Shown here: positions 6,104-14,434 of the stretch, one piece after another
Numbering within the stretch: position 1 is the first letter of the stretch
Layout: each line of letters starts with the position of its first letter
DNA from: an uncultured Anaerovibrio sp.
GTDB taxonomy: Bacteria; Bacillota; Negativicutes; Selenomonadales; Selenomonadaceae
Length of the DNA stretch: 15,005 nt
Assembly (NCBI GenBank): GCA_902785445.1
Contig: CACZYN010000016.1
Coordinates: 1-15,005, forward strand
Direction of reading: 5' to 3'
Translations under genes and position numbers: made by a program
The notes under the pieces: model-generated
The model's input: only the letters and a program-made list of their open reading frames with translations
Told to the model about the DNA's origin: nothing
Database searches by the model: none

Positions 6104-6115
6104 ATGTGCTATAGT
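6087..6115 (+). promoter_or_regulatory. Predicted promoter of tilS–hpt
   Basis: TTGTAG (6087–6092), 17 bp spacer, TATAGT (6110–6115), with extended -10 TGC just before it. The -35 lies in the right arm of the upstream terminator, so terminator and promoter overlap. The predicted start is near 6122, about 40 nt before the chosen tilS start. Confidence 0.55.
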
Positions 6116-6162
6116 ATAGGGTACAACGATTATCTGTATATTTAATGTTAGGAATAAATATC

Positions 6163-7566
6163 ATGGAACTGGAAAAAGCCTTAATTGAATATTGGCGGGA
6201 GCATGAATTGACCAGTGCTGGAGATACGGTGGTGGTGGCCTGCTCCGGGGGACCGGACTCATTGGCTCTCTTGAACCTATTATGGCGATTGCAGGAAGAA
6301 CTGTCTGTCCGCGTGGTGGCAGCTCACTACGAGCATGGTATCCGGGGGGCGGAGTCGAAGGCTGATGCAGACTTTGTTCGGGCATACTGCGAGAATAAAT
6401 CCATCCCTTTTCTTATGGAGGCAGGAGATATTCCAGCCATTAGCCAGGGCACTGGGGAGTCTCTCGAGACCTGTGCCCGGCGGATGCGCTATGATTTTTT
6501 ACATCGTGTGGCAGCACAAAATAATGGTGCAGTAATCGCCACCGCCCATCATGCTGATGATCAAGCGGAAACCGTGCTTATGCATATTCTTAGAGGCAGT
6601 GGCATTAAGGGCTTGGGGGGGATTTTACCTAAACGGGATAACATTATTCGCCCATTGCTGTTTTGTACTAAAGCCGATTTGGTGGCTTACTGCCAGGAGC
6701 AAGGACTAACCCCAAGGATGGATGCTACCAACGATCTTGCCGACTGTACCCGGAACAAAATACGGCTGGAGCTGTTACCAATTTTGCGGGAACAATATAA
6801 CAGTAATATCAATAATAATTTATGCAATTTGGCGGAAATGGCAGGAGCCGAGGAGGAGCTTTTACAGGACTTGTGTGGGCAGGCGGTTAGTAAACTGGGT
6901 ATTGAGCCGTCAAGCGAGGAAATATCCTGTTCTGTGGAAGGATTTTTGGCGCAGCCTTTGGCTGTGCAGCGACGGTTGATTCAGTATATGGCCCAGCAAT
7001 TGGGGAGCACCTTTAGCTTCGTTCATATTGAAAGCCTGCGAAAGCTTATTCAGAGACATGTTACCGGTACGTCAATTAATTTACCAGGGGACTGTCAGGG
7101 ACGGATAAGCTATAATATAGTATATTTATCAAAAAAACCTAGTGTTTTAGGTGCAAATAATGCTACAATAAAAGATACCCCATTGGAAATTCGGTTAAAA
7201 GCCTTTTCGGAAGTTCATCTGCCCAGGGGCGGGGTTATCAGTGCCAAGCTTACGGATAGTTTGCTGGCAGAAGGGCCCTTTTCCAAGGACTGCGTTTACT
7301 TTGATGTGGCTAAATGTGGAACCGAAGTAGTGATATGTTACCGCAAGCCGGGGGACAAACTGCGCCTGGCGGTGGGACATAAAAAGTTAAAGGATTTGTT
7401 GGTGGATGAAAAAATTCCACGGGACTGCCGGGATAATATTCCTTTGGTTATGAACAAAGATACCGGGGAAATAATCTGGGTAGCGGGGGTAAGACAGACC
7501 GCGGTCGCTTTGGCCGATGAAAATACAAAGCAGTATCTTATTCTTTCATACAGGGAAAAGGAGTAG
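6163..7566 (+). CDS. tilS: tRNA(Ile)-lysidine synthase TilS
   Basis: TilS attaches lysine to C34 of the tRNA-Ile CAU anticodon using ATP, which changes both codon reading and aminoacylation from Met to Ile; it is normally essential. Numbering from ATG 6163 (467 residues), the PP-loop motif SGGPDS is at 28–33, with VVAAHYEHGIRG and TAHHADDQAETVLMHILRGSG typical of the N-terminal adenylation domain. The C-terminal tRNA-binding domain contains YRKPGDKLRL and KKLKDLLVDEKIPRDCRDNIPLV-like sequence with WVAGVR. An in-frame ATG at 6145 has no ribosome-binding site, whereas TTAGGAA (6148–6154) stands nine bases before 6163, so the later start is preferred. The next gene, hpt, begins six bases after the stop, as in Bacillus. 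Confidence 0.95.
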   Translation: MELEKALIEYWREHELTSAGDTVVVACSGGPDSLALLNLLWRLQEELSVRVVAAHYEHGIRGAESKADADFVRAYCENKSIPFLMEAGDIPAISQGTGESLETCARRMRYDFLHRVAAQNNGAVIATAHHADDQAETVLMHILRGSGIKGLGGILPKRDNIIRPLLFCTKADLVAYCQEQGLTPRMDATNDLADCTRNKIRLELLPILREQYNSNINNNLCNLAEMAGAEEELLQDLCGQAVSKLGIEPSSEEISCSVEGFLAQPLAVQRRLIQYMAQQLGSTFSFVHIESLRKLIQRHVTGTSINLPGDCQGRISYNIVYLSKKPSVLGANNATIKDTPLEIRLKAFSEVHLPRGGVISAKLTDSLLAEGPFSKDCVYFDVAKCGTEVVICYRKPGDKLRLAVGHKKLKDLLVDEKIPRDCRDNIPLVMNKDTGEIIWVAGVRQTAVALADENTKQYLILSYREKE

Positions 7567-7572
7567 ACAAAA

Positions 7573-8109
7573 ATGTTGAAGGATTTGGAAAGTGTAATGT
7601 TTGATGAGAAGGCTATTGCCGCAAAGGTTTCAGAGCTTGGTCAGCAGATCACCAAGGACTATGCGGGCAAGGATGTACTTGTAGTAGGTATCTTAAAGGG
7701 CGCAGCTGTGTTCTTTACGGACCTTATCAGACAGATTAACCTGCCAATTAATATTGATTTTATTGTGGCTTCCAGCTATGGTGATGGTACGGAAACCAGC
7801 GGTAAGGTGGATATTAAAAAGGATTTGGAAAAGGATATTGCTGGCCGTCATGTTATTCTTGTAGAGGATATTATCGATTCTGGTATAACCATGAACAGCC
7901 TTATGGCTATTCTGCGGGAGCGTAAGCCAGCCAGCGTCAAGTTGTGTGCACTTTTATCCAAGCCATCCCGGCGTCAGATTGATGTGCCGATTGATTATTG
8001 TGGCTTTGAGGTGCCGGATGAGTTCTTGGTAGGCTATGGACTGGATTATGCGGAAAAATATCGCAATTTGCCAGTTATTGGGGTTCTGAAAAGAGAAATT
8101 TACACCTGA
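7573..8109 (+). CDS. hpt: Hypoxanthine phosphoribosyltransferase
   Basis: A 178-residue type I phosphoribosyltransferase that salvages hypoxanthine (and usually guanine) to IMP/GMP with PRPP in the cytoplasm. The PRPP-binding loop VEDIIDSG is at residues 97–104. The LKGA motif (41–44), SSYG (67–70) and the conserved K130 in the LLSKPSRR segment are also present; the length is normal for bacterial enzymes. Its ribosome-binding site AAAAGGAG (7556–7563) lies inside the last codons of tilS, implying transcriptional and probably translational coupling. The tilS–hpt–ftsH order is a conserved Firmicute arrangement, and TilS–HprT interaction is known in Bacillus. ftsH follows but with its own promoter. 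Confidence 0.96.
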   Translation: MLKDLESVMFDEKAIAAKVSELGQQITKDYAGKDVLVVGILKGAAVFFTDLIRQINLPINIDFIVASSYGDGTETSGKVDIKKDLEKDIAGRHVILVEDIIDSGITMNSLMAILRERKPASVKLCALLSKPSRRQIDVPIDYCGFEVPDEFLVGYGLDYAEKYRNLPVIGVLKREIYT

Positions 8110-8110
8110 T

Positions 8111-8139
8111 TTGTAAGAAAGGCATTAAAATGGTATAAT
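8111..8139 (+). promoter_or_regulatory. Near-consensus promoter of ftsH
   Basis: TTGTAA (8111–8116), 17 bp spacer, perfect TATAAT (8134–8139) with extended -10 TGG. The -35 begins two bases after the hpt stop. Near the predicted start of the transcript, TTGTTG (8143–8148) and CAACAA (8154–8159) can form a small hairpin around AGAAA. No CIRCE or CtsR-type heat-shock operator is visible. Confidence 0.7.
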
Positions 8140-8185
8140 TGCTTGTTGAGAAACAACAATACCTTTTTATCAGGGAGGTTCCGTA

Positions 8186-10186
8186 TTGGTAAAGTTTATT
8201 AGAAATGTAGGGTTTTACCTGCTGGTAATTTTTGTTGCCATTACTTTGATAGATTATTTTTCCAACAAGGCTCCGGCCCGTATGGTGATGAACTATTCAT
8301 CATTTGTGCAGCAAGTAGATGAAGGCAAGGTAGCCAAGGTTGTTATTGTTGAAAATAACATTAAAGGTACCCTGACTGATGGTACCGAATTTGATACTGT
8401 GTTGCCTACCTATCCTGGACAGGATGGAGAGATTCTCAAGGCATTGCAGGCCAAGAATGTGGAGATTAAGGCGGAGAATCCGCCAGAACCACCTTGGTGG
8501 TCTACCCTTCTGTCATCACTGCTGCCAATATTATTGTTGATTGGCGTCTGGGTGTTTTTTATGCAGCAGAGCCAAGGCGGTGGCGGCAAGGTTATGTCCT
8601 TTGGCAAGAGTCGGGCTCGTATGAGTGGCGGTGACAAGGTAAAGGTGTCCTTTGAGGATGTGGCCGGTGCTGATGAAGCCAAGCAGGAATTAGAAGAAGT
8701 GGTAGAGTTTTTGAAGCATCCAGCCAAGTTTAATGAGCTGGGAGCAAAAATTCCTAAGGGCGTCTTGCTCTTTGGCCCTCCGGGTACCGGTAAGACATTA
8801 TTGGCCAAGGCTGTAGCCGGTGAGGCAGGAGTTCCGTTCTTCTCAATCAGTGGTTCGGATTTCGTGGAAATGTTTGTAGGCGTAGGTGCCTCCCGAGTTC
8901 GTGATCTCTTTGAGCAGGCCAAGAAAAATTCTCCATGTATCGTATTTATCGATGAAATTGATGCGGTTGGTCGTCAGCGTGGCGCCGGTTTGGGCGGTGG
9001 CCATGATGAGCGGGAGCAGACTTTGAACCAGATGCTGGTAGAAATGGATGGTTTCGCTGCTAATGAGGGCATTATTATAATTGCTGCTACCAACCGGCCA
9101 GACATATTAGATCCAGCTTTACTTCGCCCGGGACGCTTTGATCGTCAGATTGTGGTGGACAAGCCGGATGTTAAGGGGCGGGAGGCCATCTTAAAGGTTC
9201 ATACCAAGGGTAAGCCAGTAGACAAGGATGTTGACCTTAACGTATTGGCTCGCCGGACTCCAGGGTTTACCGGAGCCGATTTAAGCAATCTGGTTAACGA
9301 GGCCGCACTTTTGTCAGCTCGTTTGAATAAGAAAACCATTGCCATGCAGGAAATGGAAGCATCCATTGAGCGGGTAATGGCTGGACCAGAGCGTAAGTCC
9401 AAGGTTATGAGCGATAAGGAAAAGAAGCTCACTGCTTACCATGAAGGCGGGCATACTCTGGTAGGAATGCTGCTGCCAAATGCGGACCCTGTTCATAAGG
9501 TTACTATTATTCCACGAGGTCGGGCCGGTGGTTACACTTTGATGTTGCCAAAGGAAGACCGTTCCTACGCTACTCGGGGCGAGCTGCTGGATCAGTTGAA
9601 GACCCTGTTGGCTGGTCGGGTGGCCGAGGAAGTGGTATTGCAGGAAATCAGTACTGGAGCTCAGAATGATATTCAGCGGGCTTCCCAGCTGGTACGCAAT
9701 ATGATTACCCAGTATGGTATGAGCAGTCTTTTGGGGCCTGTGGCTTATGGTGAGGATAAAAATCATCAGGTATTCCTGGGCCGTGATTTCAATAATCAGC
9801 GCAATTATTCCGAGGAAGTTGCCAGTGAGATTGACAAAGAAGTTCGTCGCTACATTGAGGAAGCCTACGAGGAATGCCGTCGCTTGTTGACTGAGAATGT
9901 TGATAAGCTGCATCTTATTGCGGAGGCCCTCATTGAGAAGGAAACCTTGGAAGCTGCTGAATTGAAAGAATTGGTGGGCTTTGGTAATGTTACCGAAAAG
10001 GAAGATGCCAAGCCAGAAGAGCCAAAATCCGATGACCATGATGACAATGAGCCAAAACTTATCCCCGTGGAACCGGTGGAGGCAGTTACTGCTCAGGGTC
10101 AAAATGCTGTAGGGGATGAGGCCGCTGAGGTGGAGGTTCCTTTTACCGATCCGGAACCTAAACTGAATAGTTCAACCAAAGAATAA
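8186..10186 (+). CDS. ftsH: ATP-dependent zinc metalloprotease FtsH
   Basis: A 666-residue membrane-anchored AAA+ protease that extracts and degrades membrane and some soluble proteins as a hexamer. Layout: first transmembrane helix about 7–23, extracytoplasmic segment about 24–103, second helix about 105–126, then the AAA domain with Walker A GPPGTGKT (197–204), pore motif FVG (230–232), Walker B IDEID (255–259) and arginine fingers R317/R320. The M41 protease domain has zinc motif HEGGH (419–423) and third ligand D495. Most FtsH proteins read HEAGH, so G421 is a small departure that keeps all catalytic residues. The tail beyond about 602 is acidic and probably disordered. The start codon is TTG, seven bases after AGGGAGG (8172–8178). 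Expressed from its own promoter. Confidence 0.97.
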   Translation: MVKFIRNVGFYLLVIFVAITLIDYFSNKAPARMVMNYSSFVQQVDEGKVAKVVIVENNIKGTLTDGTEFDTVLPTYPGQDGEILKALQAKNVEIKAENPPEPPWWSTLLSSLLPILLLIGVWVFFMQQSQGGGGKVMSFGKSRARMSGGDKVKVSFEDVAGADEAKQELEEVVEFLKHPAKFNELGAKIPKGVLLFGPPGTGKTLLAKAVAGEAGVPFFSISGSDFVEMFVGVGASRVRDLFEQAKKNSPCIVFIDEIDAVGRQRGAGLGGGHDEREQTLNQMLVEMDGFAANEGIIIIAATNRPDILDPALLRPGRFDRQIVVDKPDVKGREAILKVHTKGKPVDKDVDLNVLARRTPGFTGADLSNLVNEAALLSARLNKKTIAMQEMEASIERVMAGPERKSKVMSDKEKKLTAYHEGGHTLVGMLLPNADPVHKVTIIPRGRAGGYTLMLPKEDRSYATRGELLDQLKTLLAGRVAEEVVLQEISTGAQNDIQRASQLVRNMITQYGMSSLLGPVAYGEDKNHQVFLGRDFNNQRNYSEEVASEIDKEVRRYIEEAYEECRRLLTENVDKLHLIAEALIEKETLEAAELKELVGFGNVTEKEDAKPEEPKSDDHDDNEPKLIPVEPVEAVTAQGQNAVGDEAAEVEVPFTDPEPKLNSSTKE

Positions 10187-10192
10187 ATATAT

Positions 10193-10229
10193 AGGGGCTG
10201 AAGCATGGATTATAGGTGCAACAGCCCCT
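10193..10229 (+). terminator. Hairpin between ftsH and birA, possible terminator
   Basis: AGGGGCTG (10193–10200) and CAGCCCCT (10222–10229) form a GC-rich 8 bp stem with a 21-base loop. The tail is TTGATGATTTT rather than a clean T run, so termination may be partial. No promoter for birA is obvious in this 76 bp gap. Confidence 0.45.
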
Positions 10230-10262
10230 TTGATGATTTTGGGAAAAAGAGGAACGTGACAT

Positions 10263-11228
10263 ATGCGAAAGGCGATTTTGGAGCTTTTGCGATCATCGAG
10301 GGATAAATACATTTCCGGGGAAGAAATAGCAGCCAGCCTGAAGGTTTCCCGGACAGCGATATGGAAACATATCAAGGAATTAAAAAATGCTGGTTATGAG
10401 ATTGAAAGCATTCCCCGTAGTGGATATCGGCTGGTTAGTACACCGGACCGGCTGTTGCCGGATATAATTTCCCACGGATTGAATACGGAAATTATTGGCA
10501 GCAGCCTGAAATATTTTGACGAGATAGGCTCTACAAATGTTGAAGCCAAGCGGCTGGCTGCTCAGGGGGCTTCAGATGGCACCTTGGTAATAGCGGAAAG
10601 TCAAAATGCCGGCCAGGGTCGGTTGGATCGGAGCTTTTTCTGTCCCCGGGGGGGGATCTGGTTTTCGGTGATTTTACGACCGACATTTTTTCCGCGGGAA
10701 GCTCCTAAAAGTACCCTTATGGCGGCTGTGGCCGTTACTCAAGCTATGCGGGCTTTTAAGCTGGAGGCTGGTATAAAGTGGCCTAATGACATACTTTATC
10801 AGGGAAAGAAGCTGGTGGGTATTTCTACGGAAATGAGTGCGGATATTGACCGGATTAATTACGTAGTTATTGGTATTGGTATTAATGCAATTATTTCCCA
10901 GGAGCAATTCCCGGCGGATTTACAGGATAGAGCGGCTTCCATGTCCATGTTTTTGGGGAATTTTGACCGCATAGGTTTTTTCCAGCAGGTGTTACGTAAT
11001 TTGGAAGCCGTATATAAAGAAGTACAGAGCCAGGGATTTGAGCCTATATTGCAGGAATGGCGTCAGTTGTCTGTGACTCTGGGAGAAGAAGTTAATGTTT
11101 TGGGAATTAAGGAAACATTTTCCGGTCGGGCAGTGGATATTGCCGAGGATGGTGCCCTGCTCATAGATGTGGGCACAGAAATCAGACCGGTTTATGCCGG
11201 AGACGTGTCCATCCGGCCCAAAAGTTAA
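10263..11228 (+). CDS. birA: Bifunctional biotin–protein ligase / biotin repressor BirA
   Basis: A 321-residue protein that activates biotin with ATP and joins it to acceptor carboxylase or decarboxylase subunits. An N-terminal winged helix (about 1–58, with ISGEEIAASLKVSRTAIWKHI-type sequence) marks the class II enzymes that also repress biotin genes. The catalytic domain shows GSTNVEAKRLA (89–99), the biotin-binding loop GQGRLDR (117–123), KWPND (172–176) with GKKLVGISTE (181–190), and VVIGIGINA (201–209). A C-terminal SH3-like domain covers about 275–321. In E. coli the loop reads GRGRRGR; here Q and D replace R116 and G120 while the R118 equivalent is kept. The start follows AGAGGAA about eight bases upstream. 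It leads a tight run with coaX (14-base gap). Confidence 0.94.
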   Translation: MRKAILELLRSSRDKYISGEEIAASLKVSRTAIWKHIKELKNAGYEIESIPRSGYRLVSTPDRLLPDIISHGLNTEIIGSSLKYFDEIGSTNVEAKRLAAQGASDGTLVIAESQNAGQGRLDRSFFCPRGGIWFSVILRPTFFPREAPKSTLMAAVAVTQAMRAFKLEAGIKWPNDILYQGKKLVGISTEMSADIDRINYVVIGIGINAIISQEQFPADLQDRAASMSMFLGNFDRIGFFQQVLRNLEAVYKEVQSQGFEPILQEWRQLSVTLGEEVNVLGIKETFSGRAVDIAEDGALLIDVGTEIRPVYAGDVSIRPKS

Positions 11229-11242
11229 TTGTGGAGGATAGT

Positions 11243-12007
11243 ATGCTTTTAGTTATCGACATTGGAAACAGTAATGTGGTGTTGGGAACCTATGATGGAA
11301 AGAAGCTGTACCGTCATTGGCGCGTGTCTACGGAACGGCAGAAAACCAGTGATGAATATGGTATGGAAATCAATAATCTGTTTTTGTATCATGGCATAAA
11401 AATGGAAGATATCACAGCTGTAATCATTTCCTCAGTAGTACCGCCCCTGGTGGTACCTATGGAGAAAATGTGTGAGAGATATTTTCACTTAAAGCCGATT
11501 ATTGTGGGACCTGGCATCAAGACTGGTATCCGCTTGAAATACGAAAATCCTCGGGACATTGGTGCTGACCGCATCGTGAATGTGGTAGGTGCCTATGAGC
11601 AGTATGGCGGCCCGTTGATTGTTATAGATATCGGAACGGCTACCACCTTTGATGTGGTAGATGAAAATGGTGATTTTTTAGGTGGTGTTATTTCCACTGG
11701 TTTGGGGACCTCGGCGGAAGGCTTGTTCCAGAAGGCGGCCAAACTTCCAAGAATTGAGTTGGTTACCCCGAAGAATATCATTTGCCGTAATACTATTACC
11801 GGTATGCAGGCGGGGATTATCTTTGGCTTTGTAGGCCAGATAGATGAAATCGTTCGCCGGATAAAAAAGGAATATGGCAAGGATATGAAGGTAATTGCCA
11901 CTGGCGGTTATGCCAAGATGATTGCCAAGGAATCACAGACTATAGATGAAATAGATCATTTTCTCACCTTAACTGGTTTGCGGGTGCTCTATGAAAGGAA
12001 TCAGTAA
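11243..12007 (+). CDS. coaX: Type III pantothenate kinase CoaX
   Basis: CoaX phosphorylates pantothenate in the first step of coenzyme A synthesis; the type III enzymes belong to the ASKHA fold and differ from CoaA. The 254-residue form begins MLLVIDIGNSN, with the ATP-binding D6 and DIGNSN (6–11), GADR (107–110, catalytic Asp) and DIGTATTFD (129–137), followed by GGVISTGL (147–154) and KLPRIEL. A GTG at 11231 would add four residues, but it is placed on the ribosome-binding site GGAGGA (11233–11238), so ATG 11243 is the better start. The family's usual xxPG after GG(V/A)I reads STG here. The stop codon touches the start of dusB, so the two are cotranscribed. Confidence 0.95.
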   Translation: MLLVIDIGNSNVVLGTYDGKKLYRHWRVSTERQKTSDEYGMEINNLFLYHGIKMEDITAVIISSVVPPLVVPMEKMCERYFHLKPIIVGPGIKTGIRLKYENPRDIGADRIVNVVGAYEQYGGPLIVIDIGTATTFDVVDENGDFLGGVISTGLGTSAEGLFQKAAKLPRIELVTPKNIICRNTITGMQAGIIFGFVGQIDEIVRRIKKEYGKDMKVIATGGYAKMIAKESQTIDEIDHFLTLTGLRVLYERNQ

Positions 12008-12964
12008 ATGAAAATTGGCAAATTTGATTTCCCGATTCCGGTGTTTTTGGCTCCCATGGCGGGGGTTACGGATACGCCGTACCGGATTTTGGCCCGGGAG
12101 ATGGGCTGCCCCTTGGTGTATTCTGAAATGGTCAGCGATAAGGGAATTAATTATCGCAACGAGCATACCCTGAAAATGCTGCATACTGAGGAGCTGGAAC
12201 GGCCAATGGCTATGCAGCTTTTTGGGGCGGAACCGGACAGTGTGGCCCGGGCAGCGGAATATATTGAGTCCTTGGGCTGTGCGGATATATTGGATTTTAA
12301 TATGGGCTGTCCAGCTCCTAAGGTGGTAAAAAATCACGAAGGCTCAGCCATGATGCTGGATCCGGAGCGTTCCTATAAGGTGTTGAAGGCCCTGGTGGGA
12401 GCAGTAAGTATGCCGGTTACGGTTAAGATGCGCATTGGCTGGGATAAGGAACACATCAATGTGTTGGAAATGGCCAAAATGGCTGAAGAGGCCGGAGTGC
12501 AGGCGGTAGCAGTGCATGGCCGGACCCGGGAGCAGTTTTACCGGGATCAGGCTAATTGGAAAATTATTCGACAGGTAAGGAAATCCTTGAAAATTCCCGT
12601 TATCGCCAACGGTGATATCAGAAATGTGCAGGATTTAATTCACATTAGGGAAATAACTGGCTGTGAAGCAGTGATGGTGGGCCGGGCGGCCCAAGGTAAT
12701 CCTTGGATCTTCCGTCAGCTGACCCAATATCTGAAAACTGGGGAAATTTTACCGGGACCAACTATGGCGGAGCGCAAGGAAATAATTATCCGCCATTTGG
12801 ATATGCTCCTGAAATTCAAGGGAGATTATGTTGGGCCACGGGAAATGCGCAAGCATGCTACCTGGTACACCAGAGGCATCAAGGGGAATGCGGAGCTGCG
12901 GGTACTTTTCAATAAAGCCGAAACCCGGGAGGATTTTTTGAAAATATTGGATAAGATGAAATAA
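12008..12964 (+). CDS. dusB: tRNA-dihydrouridine synthase (DusB family)
   Basis: A 318-residue flavoenzyme that reduces uridines of tRNA to dihydrouridine with FMN and NAD(P)H. The TIM-barrel half shows the FMN-binding APMAGVTD (15–22), catalytic cysteine C101 in NMGCPAPKV, K140 in TVKMR, H170 in VHGRTREQ, NGD (201–203) and VGR (224–226). The helical tRNA-binding domain follows from about 250. The GVTDxPYR and NMGCPxPKV pattern fits the Firmicute DusB group better than DusA or DusC. ATG is immediately after the coaX stop; ribosome-binding site AAAGGAA (11994–12000) lies in the coaX 3' end. An 11-base gap separates it from the next gene. In Bacillus a dus gene also lies downstream of coaX. Confidence 0.95.
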   Translation: MKIGKFDFPIPVFLAPMAGVTDTPYRILAREMGCPLVYSEMVSDKGINYRNEHTLKMLHTEELERPMAMQLFGAEPDSVARAAEYIESLGCADILDFNMGCPAPKVVKNHEGSAMMLDPERSYKVLKALVGAVSMPVTVKMRIGWDKEHINVLEMAKMAEEAGVQAVAVHGRTREQFYRDQANWKIIRQVRKSLKIPVIANGDIRNVQDLIHIREITGCEAVMVGRAAQGNPWIFRQLTQYLKTGEILPGPTMAERKEIIIRHLDMLLKFKGDYVGPREMRKHATWYTRGIKGNAELRVLFNKAETREDFLKILDKMK

Positions 12965-12975
12965 GAGGGATAATT

Positions 12976-14388
12976 ATGGCAAAGGACAGCAAAAAAACAG
13001 AAAAAAAAGATAAGGAACAGCCTATTTGGGTGAAATATACCGAGGCAGAAAAGAAGGCTCTCCAGAAACTTAATGATGGCTACAAGGATTTCTTGAGTAA
13101 CTGCAAAACCGAGCGGGAAAGTGTTGTTGAAGCGGTAAAACAAGCTGAAAAGGCTGGCTATAAAAATCTTGATGAAATAATTTCCAAGGGGAAAAAGCTT
13201 AAGGCTGGGGATAAAGTCTATGCCACCTGTATGGGTAAGGCCATGGTGCTGTTTAATATTGGTACCGAGTCCCTGGAGCAGGGGATGGCCATTTTAGGGG
13301 CGCATATTGACACCTGCCGTTTGGATTTAAAGCAAAAGCCTTTATATGAAGCCGGCGGCATGGCGTATTTTGATACCCATTATTATGGCGGTATCAAGAA
13401 ATATCAGTGGGTGACCCTGCCATTGGCTCTTCACGGTGTAGTGGTTAAGCTGGATGGCAGTGTGCAGGAAATTGTTATCGGTGAAGATGATAAAGATCCG
13501 GTATTCTGTGTCACTGATTTGCTTATTCACCTGTCCCAGGAGCAGATGGAGAAAAAGGCTTCCAAGGTCATTGAGGGAGAAAAATTAGATGTGCTTATTG
13601 GCAGTAATCCATTAAAGGGTGAAGAAAAGGATGCGGTAAAGGCCGGAATCCTTAAGCTGCTCAAGGATAAATATGACTTGGAGGAGGATGACTTTATTTC
13701 GGCGGAGCTGACTATGGTGCCAGCGGGTAAAGCCCGGGATTTGGGATTGGACAAGAGTATGGTACTGGCCTATGGACATGATGACCGGGTGTGTGCCTAT
13801 ACTTCCCTGGTGGCCATGCTGGAAACCAAAAAGGTAAAACGTACAGCATGCTGCTTGCTGGTGGATAAAGAAGAAATCGGCAGCGTGGGAGCTACCGGTA
13901 TGCAGTCTAAATTCTTTGAAAATACCGTGGCGGAATTATTGCACGCGTTAGGGGGCTATAATGGCATTTCTCTGCGCCGCTGTCTGGCAAATTCCTGGAT
14001 GCTATCCTCCGATGTAAGCTCGGCCTATGACTCTTTGTATGCAGCGGCTTTTGACAAAAACAATGTGGCTTATATCGGTAAGGGGATGGTATTTAATAAA
14101 TTTACTGGTCGGGGCGGCAAATCCGGTTCCAACGATGCAAGTGCGGAGTATTTGGGTAAAATCCGGGCTATTATGAAAAAACACAAGGTCACCTTCCAGA
14201 CGGCGGAGCTGGGTCGTGTAGACCTGGGTGGTGGTGGAACCATCGCCTATATTATGGCTCTTTATGGTATGAATGTTATTGATAGTGGCGTGGCTGTGCT
14301 TAGTATGCATGCTCCTTGGGAGGCAGTAAGCAAGGTGGATGTTTACGAGACCATGAAGGGCTACAAGGCCTTTTTGCAGGAAATCTGA
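12976..14388 (+). CDS. M18-family zinc aminopeptidase
   Basis: A 470-residue cytoplasmic metallopeptidase of family M18 (aminopeptidase I type), which removes N-terminal residues, often acidic or hydrophobic, from peptides. The dinuclear metal site is visible: H110 and D112 in GAHIDTCR, the Asp pair 269–270 in YGHDDRVCAY, E299/E300 in VDKEEIGSVGATG, D346 in SSDVSSAYDS and H445 in SMHAPWE. KFTGRGGKSGSNDAS (375–389) is also typical of this bacterial subgroup. The N terminus (1–20) is rich in Lys and Glu and probably disordered. Ribosome-binding site AAGAGGGA lies just upstream and overlaps the dusB stop. Its substrate cannot be told from sequence. It appears to be in the birA–coaX–dusB transcript. 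Confidence 0.92.
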   Translation: MAKDSKKTEKKDKEQPIWVKYTEAEKKALQKLNDGYKDFLSNCKTERESVVEAVKQAEKAGYKNLDEIISKGKKLKAGDKVYATCMGKAMVLFNIGTESLEQGMAILGAHIDTCRLDLKQKPLYEAGGMAYFDTHYYGGIKKYQWVTLPLALHGVVVKLDGSVQEIVIGEDDKDPVFCVTDLLIHLSQEQMEKKASKVIEGEKLDVLIGSNPLKGEEKDAVKAGILKLLKDKYDLEEDDFISAELTMVPAGKARDLGLDKSMVLAYGHDDRVCAYTSLVAMLETKKVKRTACCLLVDKEEIGSVGATGMQSKFFENTVAELLHALGGYNGISLRRCLANSWMLSSDVSSAYDSLYAAAFDKNNVAYIGKGMVFNKFTGRGGKSGSNDASAEYLGKIRAIMKKHKVTFQTAELGRVDLGGGGTIAYIMALYGMNVIDSGVAVLSMHAPWEAVSKVDVYETMKGYKAFLQEI

Positions 14389-14434
14389 CACTGAATAGCT
14401 GTACTGGTGCATTTACCAGGGGAGGAAATTGGAC

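Larger units (their letters stand above)
5874..6162. other. 289 bp intergenic region between the S1 gene and tilS
   Basis: The gap holds a REP-like double hairpin (5923–5972), a strong terminator (6068–6103) and a promoter (6087–6115). The remaining part, about 5975–6060, has no ORF with a ribosome-binding site. GGAGAAAT (5901–5908) and ATTTCTCC (6011–6018) are inverted with respect to each other and flank the REP-like unit, so a larger folded or mobile element of about 120 bp is possible. In Bacillus this interval carries spoIIE; here no remnant of it is visible. Confidence 0.5.

Noticed and set aside
6145..6162. Upstream in-frame ATG for tilS (six extra residues).
   Set aside because: No ribosome-binding site before it, while TTAGGAA is well placed for ATG 6163.
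8410..8922. 170-residue minus-strand ORF opposite the ftsH AAA domain.
   Set aside because: Antisense to the Walker A region; low-complexity Ser/Pro/Thr composition typical of a shadow frame.
9314..10102. 262-residue minus-strand ORF opposite ftsH.
   Set aside because: It lies wholly antisense to clearly coding ftsH sequence, resembles no family, and is the kind of long shadow frame produced by codon bias.
11231..11242. GTG as start of coaX.
   Set aside because: It coincides with the ribosome-binding site; the family normally begins at the MLLVIDIGN-like methionine (11243).
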